In this document: in pieces, positions 1 to 8,146 of the stretch
How positions within the stretch are numbered: position 1 is the first letter of the stretch
Layout: every line of letters starts with the position of its first letter
Assembly (NCBI GenBank): GCA_003762875.1
Contig: RIBL01000022.1
Span: forward strand, 1-50,025
Direction: 5' to 3'
Length of the DNA stretch: 50,025 nt
Source of the DNA: Muribaculaceae bacterium Isolate-110 (HZI)
Lineage (GTDB): Bacteria > Bacteroidota > Bacteroidia > Bacteroidales > Muribaculaceae
Notes under the pieces: generated by a model
The model's database searches: none
The model's input: only the letters and a program-made list of their open reading frames with translations
Told to the model about the DNA's origin: nothing
Made by a program: the position numbers and the translations under genes

Positions 1-67
1 CTTCAAAATTACTATTTTTTTTCATCGAATAACGAAACAATGAGAAAAAACAATTAAATTTGCATCG

Positions 68-221
68 TCATCTGAGGTCTACAGGCTTGAGGGAACTCGC
101 CTCAGACACACTCAGTGAAACACTACCCGTTATTCTGCACTATCTCTTGGTTGATATAGTTTTGAGCATAAGAAAAAACGCCACTGATAAGCACATACAG
201 CATGAATATTATAATTCTCAT
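68..221 (-). pseudogene. Frameshifted N-terminal remnant of a small secreted protein
   Basis: An ATG at 219-221 opens a reading frame of 32 codons that begins with a clear signal peptide (MRIIIFMLYVLISGVFSYAQ) and ends at a TAG (123-125) right after an NNG tripeptide. A one-base shift at the GGG before that stop continues as GSVSLSVSEASSLKPVDLR until a TGA at 68-70. This reads more like real protein than the in-frame tail, so I infer a one-base insertion. The start lies 4 bases after the stop of the larger gene upstream (226-1968), so the two were probably co-transcribed. The function is unknown. The piece is very short, and it could instead be a genuine tiny secreted peptide. Confidence 0.4.
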
Positions 222-225
222 AAAA

Positions 226-1968
226 TCACATTTTTATCTTTGATATTCCGACACATTCGCCTTCCTTATAGTACTTAAGAAGAACATATCCTTTGTATGT
301 AATATTTGATAGAGCCTGTATATCATTCAACTTATACAATTCATTTCCATTAAAATCAAAAACTCTAATTTCCGTAATCTCTTCCGATTGATTGAAGTTA
401 GTATCAACATAGTGATGTTTTTCATCTAATCCACCCAAATAATTTTGGGCAACATCAGACACTACACCATACGGCTTGAGTTCTATTGTATAAACTGCTT
501 TACCTTATTTATTTTCCACAATAAAATCAATCCAAGCATAAAAAGGAGCTGTGATATGATCCGCAACACCCTTTACATAAAAAGGTTCATTAATATGCCA
601 TGTTTTCAATCTACTCCCATACTCCTCCTCCACTGAAATCATAATACTTTCTGAACCTGTATATGTTACCTCATAAAAAGCATCATACGAATCATATGGC
701 GAATTATCTTTAACCTCAATAATCTTAGCCTGAACCTTTGGCTTCAACTCTAGATACACTTTAAATGGATATGCTTTTATTTCATTTCCATTATTCATAC
801 AACTAAATTCCAAAGTACAACATATCACACCATCTACAGTGACATCATAAAGTTACTCGTTTTCAATCTGAGGAACAATACATTTTAATCCTTTATCGTT
901 TAAGGAAACAACACTCTCTTTTCCATTTCTTAATGGCATTCTAAATGTCCACTTGGGATTTGTTATTTCAGACATAGAACTATCAATATAAAATAGATGT
1001 TCTTCATACGCTGATGCAATACCATTTTCACCAATTTCATTACTCCTAATAGCAATTTTATTATTATCAAGGATATTCCATCCAAGAAAACCTAATATAG
1101 ATTTTGTTATATTGTCTATCTGCAAATTATAGTCTCCTGTTTCAATCTCAGATGCCATCAGTCCTTTTTCCATTAATGTTAAAGGAAGCTTATTTTTAGT
1201 GTACGGTCCCTTGGCTAACTTATAATCTGATATTAGTTCTTTTACAAAAAATTCGCGAGATTCATCATTTACAAAAGATGTTAATTCAATATTTTCTTTC
1301 CCCCCCATTAATGGTATATTTGTTAAAAATTTATTATCAGAAGTGGTTATTAAACCATCAAAATATGAAAAGGCTCTTTTTGAACCAAAATAATAATTAC
1401 CGTTATTATTAATTTTTATTGTTGACCCAAATCCTAATATTCTTCCAATAGCACGCACTAGTCCATAAGTAAGATTATTCTCATTAGCAGAAATCTTCTC
1501 ACCGACACTATAATCCCAAGGTTTATTTTTATTAATATAAATTGTCCCATCATACGAATTCGAATTATGTGATGGAACAGTCCCATTATATACACACAGA
1601 GAATATGGATATAATACTCCTCCCAAGGAATTATATACTACTTCAGTTCTAATATCCTCGTCTATATCTGCATACTCAAATTTAATTTTTAATGGCTGAG
1701 AGTTTTCAATATTTGATTCCCAAATTATTACAGCAAATTCAATGCATTTTTGTACTTCAATCGGCACATCCGAATATGAACGAAGAATAGTCGTAGCTTT
1801 ATTTGACAATCTTTGTTCTTTTGATAAAATAGGTATGGATATTCGCTCCTTACCTGGAACTTTATCATTAAATATGTCAGAAAAAATCAAAGTTTCAATC
1901 TCTTGTCCAAAAAGATTTACACTAACAGACATTATACAAAATAACAAAAGATATTTAATTCCTCTCAT
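226..1968 (-). pseudogene. Secreted metalloprotease-like protein, interrupted by two in-frame TAA codons
   Basis: Three consecutive open segments (853-1968, 505-852, 226-504) lie in one frame and are separated only by TAA codons at 853-855 (codon 372) and 505-507 (codon 488). Read through, they make about 580 residues. There is a signal peptide at 1-21 (LLLFCIMSVSVNLFGQ). Next come a helix with IWESNI near residue 83 and the segment LVRAIGRILGFGS at 170-182, which lines up with the HEIGHxLGFG zinc site of secreted metzincin-like hydrolases, although both His and the Glu are replaced (R172, A173, R176). The end (IRVFDFNGNELYKL ... GYVLLKYY) resembles a type A secretion-system C-terminal domain. 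The DNA is AT-rich, unlike its neighbours, which suggests transfer. Sequence after each stop still looks protein-like (LYDVTVDG, GKAVYTIELKP), so the stops look recent; both could be Tyr codons changed to TAA. The family call rests on motif resemblance only. Confidence 0.6.
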
Positions 1969-2149
1969 ATTTATAGTTTTTTTATAATACTCTATTAGTC
2001 TACTTTTCAGAAAGACAATAATATCCTTACTTATAGTAACATCTTTTGATTCTATATATTACATAAATTAGTAGGAAATTATATCTTATCTAAAATGCAT
2101 ACTGTTATCACATTTTGAATTCAATCAAAATTATCAACAACCACACGTG

Positions 2150-2180
2150 CAAATATAACAAATTACAACATTTTACACAA
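2150..2180 (-). promoter_or_regulatory. Bacteroidetes-type promoter for the metalloprotease-like gene
   Basis: On the minus strand TATATTTG (2150-2157) fits the -7 consensus TAnnTTTG, with TTG at 2178-2180, 20 bases upstream. A second TAATTTTG lies at 2181-2188. The leader to the start codon at 1968 would be about 175 bases and AT-rich. Confidence 0.5.
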
Positions 2181-2244
2181 CAAAATTACACTTTTAATAA
2201 TTCAAATCAATATAATTAACTTTTATTAAGCATATATACACTAT

Positions 2245-2277
2245 GAGGTTGTTTGAAAACAAATGTGAAAGTTGGAG
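2245..2277 (+). repeat. Dispersed GAGGTTGTTT...AACAAATGTGAA repeat, copy 1
   Basis: This 33-base element nearly matches a second copy at 16387-16418: GAGGTTGTTT, then an A-rich spacer, AACAAATGTGAA and GGAG. Its core TTGTT/AACAA can pair. It marks the boundary where AT-rich DNA gives way to a more balanced stretch with a broken toxin gene. It could be the end of an insertion sequence or a MITE; no transposase is visible. Confidence 0.45.
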
Positions 2278-2482
2278 TCCATTCTCTTGAGATGGATTTC
2301 GGGATGAATTGAAGGAGCAATGCTGTGGCATTACCTCCCATGCGGGATGTGGTGTGGCATACGTGGAATGTCTGTGTGGTAGCGGATGACTGCGGACGCG
2401 TATGTCAGGTAGATTGAGGCTGACATTTATCTATGATGCACCGATATTTCGGTTTGACCCGAAATAAGGGATTTGTTAGGCT
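2278..2482. other. Intergenic stretch without a recognisable gene
   Basis: No convincing reading frame was found. A short inverted repeat (ATTTCGG at 2446-2452, CCGAAAT at 2459-2465) lies upstream of the YoeB remnant, where an antitoxin gene would be expected, but I cannot recognise an antitoxin. This is probably eroded DNA. Confidence 0.4.
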
Positions 2483-2750
2483 TATGAACTAATCCTTATG
2501 CCCGAGGCTATACAGCATCTGGAAGAGTGGCGGAAGTACAAGCGAACGAAAAGCGTTAAAAAATCAACAACTTATTTAAAAACTGAAAGAACATCCCGCC
2601 ACAGGCACCAGGCAAGTGGAACAACTCAAGGGTAATCTATCGGGGTTCCGGAGCAGAAAAATCACTAAAGGAGACCGAATGATTTACAGCATTGAAGATG
2701 ACAAGGTGATTGTAAACGCAGTATCGCTCTAAGGGCATTACGGAGACAAA
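2483..2750 (+). pseudogene. yoeB: YoeB/Txe-family toxin remnant (frameshift and two stops)
   Basis: YoeB toxins are ribosome-dependent mRNA endonucleases. The opening frame reads YELILMPEAIQHLEEWRK. After a +1 shift the sequence resumes as KNQQLI, a TAA at 2577-2579, KLKEHPATGTRQVEQLKG, NLSGFRSRKITKGDRMIYSI, EDDKVIVNAVSL, a TAA at 2730-2732 and GHYGDK. The motifs EHPATG, LSGFRSRKI, DRMIYSI and SLKGHY/GHYGDK are hallmarks of YoeB/Txe, so the family call is firm although the gene is dead. No intact antitoxin is visible upstream. Three separate lesions in under 300 bases show old decay. Confidence 0.75.
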
Positions 2751-2838
2751 CAAGATACCCGAAATATATGTCTTGAGTTTACCGACACACGGTGTCGGGC
2801 GGTTACTTATAACGCATAAGCAAGAACGAATCGAGAGG

Positions 2839-2869
2839 TTGCGAAAGTTGATTTATATGCGTACATTTG
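2839..2869 (+). promoter_or_regulatory. Promoter of holB, possibly giving a leaderless message
   Basis: TACATTTG (2862-2869) matches the -7 consensus and TTG (2839-2841) lies 20 bases upstream. The ATG of holB starts 5 bases after the -7 box, so transcription would begin at or near the start codon. Confidence 0.55.
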
Positions 2870-2873
2870 CAAT

Positions 2874-4001
2874 ATGAAATTCAGCGACATCCCCTCACAT
2901 GAAAATGTCAAGCGTCAACTGCGCGACATGGTGGCCGACGGGCGTGTGCCACACGCCCTGCTGCTTCACGGGCCGGCCGGGTCGGGTAAGTTTATGCTCG
3001 CACGCGCGTTTGCACAATATCTTCATTGCGAACATCCTACACCCGACGGTGAGCCGTGCGGCGCATGTCGTGCATGTCTGGCCCACGAGTCGATGAGCCA
3101 TATCGACACGCTGTATGTCTATCCTGTGGTCAAGACCGAGAAACTGAAGGAGCCTGTGTCGGGCGACTATATCGACGATTTCCGCGACTTCATGTCGGCA
3201 AGTCCGTATATGGATTTTGACCGCTGGGCGGCAATGTTTGACAAGAAGAACGCCCAGCCTATAATCTACGTCTACGAGAGTGCACATCTGGAGCGTCGGC
3301 TCGCGGTGTCGGCCTCGGCCTCGCGCTACAAAATCGTGGTGATGTGGCTACCCGAAAAGATGAACGAACAGGCGGCCAACAAGCTGCTCAAACTCATCGA
3401 GGAACCTTATCCCGACACCATATTCATCCTCGTGAGCAATGACGCCTCGGCCATACTTCCGACCATACGTTCGCGCTGCCGTCCGATAGAGGTGACGCGG
3501 CTTGATGACGCCTCGGTGGCCGACTATCTGTGCTCACGCCTGTCAATGGACCGTCAGGATGCCATGGCCTCGGCACATATAGCTGCGGGCAATGTCAATG
3601 CGGCCCTGCGGTCGGTCGACGCCACGAGTGTGGGCCGAATGTTTTTCGACTACTTCGTGCGGCTCATGCGTCTGGCCTATCAGCGCGATGTCAAGGGTCT
3701 GCTCGAGTGGAGCAACGATGTCACGTCGCTCGGGCGCGAGCAGTCGGTGAAATTTTACGACTATGCCCAGCGGCTCATACGTGAGAATTTTGTCTACAAT
3801 CTGCACGTCCCCGAAATCTCTTATCTCAACCGCACAGAGGCTCAGTTCAGCGAACGTTTCGCCCGCTTTATCACAGAGCGCAACGCCGAGTCGATAATAC
3901 GTCACATGAATCAGGCTTCGGCCGACATAGCCGGCAATGCCAACGGCAAAATCGTCAACTTTGACTTTGCCATAAAAATGATCATACTCTTGGTCAATTA
4001 G
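2874..4001 (+). CDS. holB: DNA polymerase III subunit delta' (clamp loader)
   Basis: This is a 375-residue AAA+ protein of the clamp-loader complex, which places the sliding clamp on primed DNA. Visible motifs are Walker A GPAGSGKF (33-40), a zinc-module set of cysteines C52, C62, C65 and C68 (CGACRAC), the helix AANKLLKLIEEP typical of DnaX/HolB, sensor-1 LVSND, and the SRC arginine motif in TIRSRCRPIE. Unlike many delta' proteins it keeps a full P-loop, and the cysteine module is like DnaX, but DnaX is longer with a C-terminal tau region. The start is supported by MKFSDIPSHE at the expected N-terminus and by the promoter just upstream. It is followed 46 bases later by the AddB-like gene. 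Confidence 0.9.
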   Translation: MKFSDIPSHENVKRQLRDMVADGRVPHALLLHGPAGSGKFMLARAFAQYLHCEHPTPDGEPCGACRACLAHESMSHIDTLYVYPVVKTEKLKEPVSGDYIDDFRDFMSASPYMDFDRWAAMFDKKNAQPIIYVYESAHLERRLAVSASASRYKIVVMWLPEKMNEQAANKLLKLIEEPYPDTIFILVSNDASAILPTIRSRCRPIEVTRLDDASVADYLCSRLSMDRQDAMASAHIAAGNVNAALRSVDATSVGRMFFDYFVRLMRLAYQRDVKGLLEWSNDVTSLGREQSVKFYDYAQRLIRENFVYNLHVPEISYLNRTEAQFSERFARFITERNAESIIRHMNQASADIAGNANGKIVNFDFAIKMIILLVN

Positions 4002-4047
4002 TAATTAGCAATTAGTAATTGAACAAAAGATTATTAATTAAAAAAAG

Positions 4048-6993
4048 ATGGTTCCGTTTCTAAAGCAGGTAGCACAGGTATATCTCGACAATGAGCGTGA
4101 GGCGATGATGGATTATTGCTTCGTATTTCCCAACAAACGAAGCGGCACATTCTTCCGCTACTATCTCCAGCTCCTGTCGAAAGGGAAACCGCTCGGCATG
4201 CCCGAGATAGCCACCATCGGTGACCTCACCGCCCGACTCACATCGCTGGTCGAAGCCCCGAGGCTTGAGCAACTGTTTGTGCTCTATGACCGTTACCGGC
4301 TCATCGGGGGCGAAAGCATCGACTTTGACCGTTTTCTCTTCTGGGGCGAGATGATATTGGGCGACTTCAACGACGTAGACCTCTATCTCGTAGACCCCGA
4401 CAAACTGTTTGTCAACCTCAAACGCTACCGCGAGGTGAGTGCCAACTATCTCACCGACGAGCAGCGCGAGATATTGCAACGCTACTGGGGCGAACAGTTT
4501 GCCAACCCGTCGCCCGACCATTTCTGGGAACATCTTCACTATGACACCCCCACCGAGCTGGAACAGAAGTTCCTGAAACTCTGGGAGGTGCTCGCCCGAC
4601 TCTATCACGACTTCACCGGTACACTGCGCCGCAACGGCATGGGCACACAGGGCATGATAGCACGCGAGGCCGTGACACGGCTGCGCACATGCGCCACCGC
4701 CGAACTGACCCACCGCCGATATATCTTCGTGGGCTTCAATGTGCTCACGCTCTCCGAGCTGTCACTGTTTGAAAATCTCGACGTGCGGGGAGTGGCCGAC
4801 TTCTACTGGGACAACGCCTCGCCCGCCATGCATGTCAAGGGCAACGCCGCCTCACGCTTCATCGACCGCAACATAAGCCGGTTTCACTCGCGCTATGACC
4901 TCGCCGCGCTCTATCCCATGGCCGACGACAGGTTTCCCGAGATACATCTCATGGGCATCCCATCGTCGACCGGCCAGGCCAAGATCGCCGGCACACAGCT
5001 GAGAGAATGGATCAAGGAGGGCATCACCTCCACCTCAGCCGAGTCGCTCGACACGGCCGTAGTGCTACCCGACGACTCTATGCTCATCCCGATGATACAC
5101 TCCGTGCCCGAGTCGATGGCCCAGCTCAACGTGACGATGGGTCTGCCAATGCGCACCACCTCATTTGCCTCGCTCATAGGTCTGCTCGTGTCAATGCACC
5201 TGCGCGCCACCGAGATGCGCAGCGAGTGGTGTTACTTTTACGACGATGTGCGCAATGTCATAACCCATCCTCTGCTCACGGCCATATATCCCGCCGAGTG
5301 CAAGGCTCTGACGCGCATGTTCATGACACGCCGCATCTACATGCTCCAGGCCTCCGAGGCCATAGAGGCGGCTCCGGGACTGTCGTTTATCTTTGCTCCG
5401 GTGAGCAATCCCGATTCGCTCGAAGAGGTGTATGGCTACTTTCACACACTCCTCGTGACCCTGCGCGACGCGCTGGCGGGCGACGAGGTGAGGCGCGTGG
5501 AGACATTCTTCATCAACGCCTATCTCGACGCTCTAGACGAGCTGAGAGACGCGGCGTCGAAATGGTCGATAGAACTCTCCGACTCGACCTTCATACAGCT
5601 ACTCCAGAAGGCCATCTCAGGAGCCTCGGTGAGCTTCACGGGCGAGCCTCTGCGCGGACTCCAGATAATGGGCGTACTCGAGACCCGCGCACTCGACTTC
5701 AACAATCTCATAATCCTCTCGATGAACGAGCGTATATTTCCGCGCAAGCATTACACACGCTCATTCATCCCCGACTCACTCCGCCAGAGCTACGGCATGG
5801 CCACCACCGACTTTCAGGAATCAATCTACGCCTATTATTTCTACCGCCTGATAAGCCGGGCAGAACGTGTGACAATATATTACGACTCGCGCAACGGTCC
5901 GACCTATACGAGCGAGATGTCGCGCTACATCACGCAGTTGCTCTATCTGCATCCCGAGTGTCACATCACGCATACGCTCGGGTCATATGAAATCAATCCA
6001 TCCGAAACTCCGGTCATAAGCATCCCTCGCACACCCGAAATCAAGGAGAGACTGCTCACCTACTGCACGCCGGGAGGCAAACCGCTGTCGGCATCGTCGA
6101 TCAACGACTATATCAACTGTCCGCTTCAGTTCTATCTCAAGAATCTCTGCGGCCTCAACACCGACGACGAAGCTCCCGACTATATGGACAGCGCGACCTA
6201 TGGCTCGATAGTCCACACGGTGGCACAGCGCGTGTATCTCGACCTGCGCGGCAACGCCCCGTCGGTCAAGATCACGGCCGAGATGCTCGACAACATCATC
6301 AACTCGCCCACACTGCTCGACCGACTCATCACGGCCACGGTCAACGAGCTGTTCAACCGCCGTCCAAAGGACGATCTGACCTCGCTCACAGGCGAGGCCA
6401 AGGTGATGGGAAATATCATCAAATATTTCCTCACACGCATGTTTGAGATCGAAAAGAAGCATGCCCCCTTTGATTTCATCGATGCCGAACACCTCATCAC
6501 CGGCACCATGCGTCTGGCCCCCGACCTGACCATCAACATCAAGCAATATCTCGACCGTGTAGACCGCGTATTTACCACTAATCACTACGGAGACCTCACC
6601 AAGGGCACAATACGCATTATCGACTACAAGACGGGGGTCGACAACATCGAGTTCAAAAGCCTCGACGATCTCTTCGAGCCCACGGCCCGCAATCGGCGCA
6701 AGGCCATATTACAATTGATGTTCTACTCGCGCGCCTATGCCGAAAAATTCCGCTACGATGGTCCCGTGCAGCCCTTTATCTACCGCATGCGCACCATCTA
6801 TTCCGACGGACTCAACCCGTTGAAATATTGCGGCAAGCCTTTTGAGGATTATCACGAAATCATCGACGGCTACATGGAGCGGCTCGAGGCTCTGGTACGC
6901 GAGATGCTTCTCTCCGACAGACCGTTCACCCAGGCCGAGAAGGAGGAAAGCTGCACCTTCTGCCTGTTCAAAACTCTGTGCCGCCGCCGATGA
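4048..6993 (+). CDS. AddB-like PD-(D/E)XK nuclease with Fe-S cluster, RecB-family exonuclease
   Basis: This 981-residue protein resembles the B subunit of AddAB-type double-strand-break resection complexes. The N-terminal half is a degenerate helicase-like region (YCFVFPNKRSGTFFRYYL near 24-41) without a Walker A loop. The C-terminal third is the nuclease: SASSINDYINCPLQFYL begins at 681, the PD-(D/E)XK core IIDYKTG has D859 and K861, and the motif QLMFYSRAYAEKF follows. C691 with C969, C972 and C978 (CTFCLFKTLC) form the four-cysteine iron-sulfur staple typical of AddB nucleases. The AddA helicase partner is not in the window. Its TGA overlaps the ATG of hemW (ATGA), indicating translational coupling. 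Confidence 0.85.
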   Translation: MVPFLKQVAQVYLDNEREAMMDYCFVFPNKRSGTFFRYYLQLLSKGKPLGMPEIATIGDLTARLTSLVEAPRLEQLFVLYDRYRLIGGESIDFDRFLFWGEMILGDFNDVDLYLVDPDKLFVNLKRYREVSANYLTDEQREILQRYWGEQFANPSPDHFWEHLHYDTPTELEQKFLKLWEVLARLYHDFTGTLRRNGMGTQGMIAREAVTRLRTCATAELTHRRYIFVGFNVLTLSELSLFENLDVRGVADFYWDNASPAMHVKGNAASRFIDRNISRFHSRYDLAALYPMADDRFPEIHLMGIPSSTGQAKIAGTQLREWIKEGITSTSAESLDTAVVLPDDSMLIPMIHSVPESMAQLNVTMGLPMRTTSFASLIGLLVSMHLRATEMRSEWCYFYDDVRNVITHPLLTAIYPAECKALTRMFMTRRIYMLQASEAIEAAPGLSFIFAPVSNPDSLEEVYGYFHTLLVTLRDALAGDEVRRVETFFINAYLDALDELRDAASKWSIELSDSTFIQLLQKAISGASVSFTGEPLRGLQIMGVLETRALDFNNLIILSMNERIFPRKHYTRSFIPDSLRQSYGMATTDFQESIYAYYFYRLISRAERVTIYYDSRNGPTYTSEMSRYITQLLYLHPECHITHTLGSYEINPSETPVISIPRTPEIKERLLTYCTPGGKPLSASSINDYINCPLQFYLKNLCGLNTDDEAPDYMDSATYGSIVHTVAQRVYLDLRGNAPSVKITAEMLDNIINSPTLLDRLITATVNELFNRRPKDDLTSLTGEAKVMGNIIKYFLTRMFEIEKKHAPFDFIDAEHLITGTMRLAPDLTINIKQYLDRVDRVFTTNHYGDLTKGTIRIIDYKTGVDNIEFKSLDDLFEPTARNRRKAILQLMFYSRAYAEKFRYDGPVQPFIYRMRTIYSDGLNPLKYCGKPFEDYHEIIDGYMERLEALVREMLLSDRPFTQAEKEESCTFCLFKTLCRRR

Positions 6994-8093
6994 AAGTCTA
7001 CGTGCATGTCCCCTTCTGCCACTCCAAGTGTGCCTACTGCGACTTCTATTCCACGCCACGGCGCGAGCTGATGGCCGACTATGTGGAAGCCGCGGGCGAG
7101 GAATGGCGACACATTGCCCCGGCCGGATGCATACCCGACACCATATATCTCGGCGGAGGCACTCCGTCGAGTCTGCCGCTGTCGCTGCTTGACAGGCTCA
7201 TAGCCCACATACGCGGTGAAAATCCCTCATCGCTGCGTGAATTTACCATCGAGGCCAATCCCGACGACGTGACATCCGAGTGGGCCAGCCATATCGCCAG
7301 GCACACCGGCATAGACCGCGTGAGCATGGGCATACAGACATTTGATGACGCGACTCTCCGCTTCATCGGCCGTCGCCACTCGTCCGCGCAGGCCGTAAGA
7401 GCTGTGGAGACACTTCGTGCCTCAGGTGTGGCCAACCTCTCATGTGACCTCATCTACGGACTTCCCGGTCAGACTCTCGAGGCGTGGCAGGCCGACCTCG
7501 ACCGCCTCATATCACTGCGCCCCGAGCATATATCGGCCTATCTGCTGAGCTATGAGCCGCACACACGGCTCGGCGTGATGCTGTCGAAAGGCAAAGTCGA
7601 AGAAGCCGCCGACACTCTGGCCGAAGAGATGTATTCCTACCTATGCCTGGCCACACGCGACGCCGGATATGAGCATTATGAAATATCCAATTTCGCACTG
7701 CCGGGCCACAGGGCCATACACAACTCGTCTTATTGGGACGGAAGCGAATACATAGGCCTCGGACCCGGAGCCCACTCCATGGCCGGAGGCGTAAGATGGT
7801 ACAATCCATCCAATCTAAAGCTCTACATCAACCGTCACGGCCGCGACGTGAGAATAATCGAGGAGGAGGACGCCAAAAACCGATTTAACGACATGCTCAT
7901 CACCTCGCTGCGTACGTCGCTCGGACTTGACCCCAAGAGGGTGCCGGAGGAGTTTGCCGACAGTTTTCAGACCAACGCCACACGACTGTGTGACAGCGGA
8001 CTGCTCACACTCTCCCCCTCGGGCCGGATGCTAATACCAGAGGACAAGTGGCTGACAAGCGACTCGATACTCCTGCAACTTATCGAAGTGTAA
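6990..8093 (+). CDS. hemW: HemW-like radical SAM protein (heme chaperone family)
   Basis: This 367-residue protein is related to coproporphyrinogen III oxidase HemN but of the HemW branch, which binds heme. The radical-SAM cysteines CHSKCAYC (C10, C14, C17) form the CX3CX2C cluster motif followed by DFYS, as in HemW; HemN has a longer N-terminal extension. LYGGGTPS-type (YLGGGTPSSLP) and DLIYGLPGQT motifs are present. I chose the ATG at 6990 rather than 6978 because it overlaps the upstream stop as ATGA and gives the family-typical start MKVYVHVPFC. It sits in a holB-addB-hemW run. HemW proteins are often misnamed coproporphyrinogen oxidase. Confidence 0.9.
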   Translation: MKVYVHVPFCHSKCAYCDFYSTPRRELMADYVEAAGEEWRHIAPAGCIPDTIYLGGGTPSSLPLSLLDRLIAHIRGENPSSLREFTIEANPDDVTSEWASHIARHTGIDRVSMGIQTFDDATLRFIGRRHSSAQAVRAVETLRASGVANLSCDLIYGLPGQTLEAWQADLDRLISLRPEHISAYLLSYEPHTRLGVMLSKGKVEEAADTLAEEMYSYLCLATRDAGYEHYEISNFALPGHRAIHNSSYWDGSEYIGLGPGAHSMAGGVRWYNPSNLKLYINRHGRDVRIIEEEDAKNRFNDMLITSLRTSLGLDPKRVPEEFADSFQTNATRLCDSGLLTLSPSGRMLIPEDKWLTSDSILLQLIEV

Positions 8094-8146
8094 CGGAATA
8101 CTAAAAGCCTCTCTCAAACGTTATAAGTAAAACATAATAGATATAC

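Noticed and set aside
55-62. Plus-strand TAAATTTG as a promoter
   Set aside because: It matches TAnnTTTG, but there is no -33 element and no plus-strand gene downstream. The AT-rich context makes a chance match likely.
1304-1316. A G7 tract in the metalloprotease-like gene as a phase-variation site
   Set aside because: The frame is intact across it (MGGKENIEL), so nothing indicates switching; only the tract in susC coincides with a broken frame.
226-2750. Recoding of TAA as a sense codon to explain the in-frame stops
   Set aside because: All intact genes in the window use TAA, TAG and TGA as normal stops, and the YoeB remnant also has frameshifts, so decay is the simpler explanation.
5007-5990. 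A 327-codon open frame overlapping the AddB-like gene in another frame
   Set aside because: The Arg/His-rich composition is that of a shifted reading of GC-rich codons. The AddB-like frame carries all the conserved motifs.
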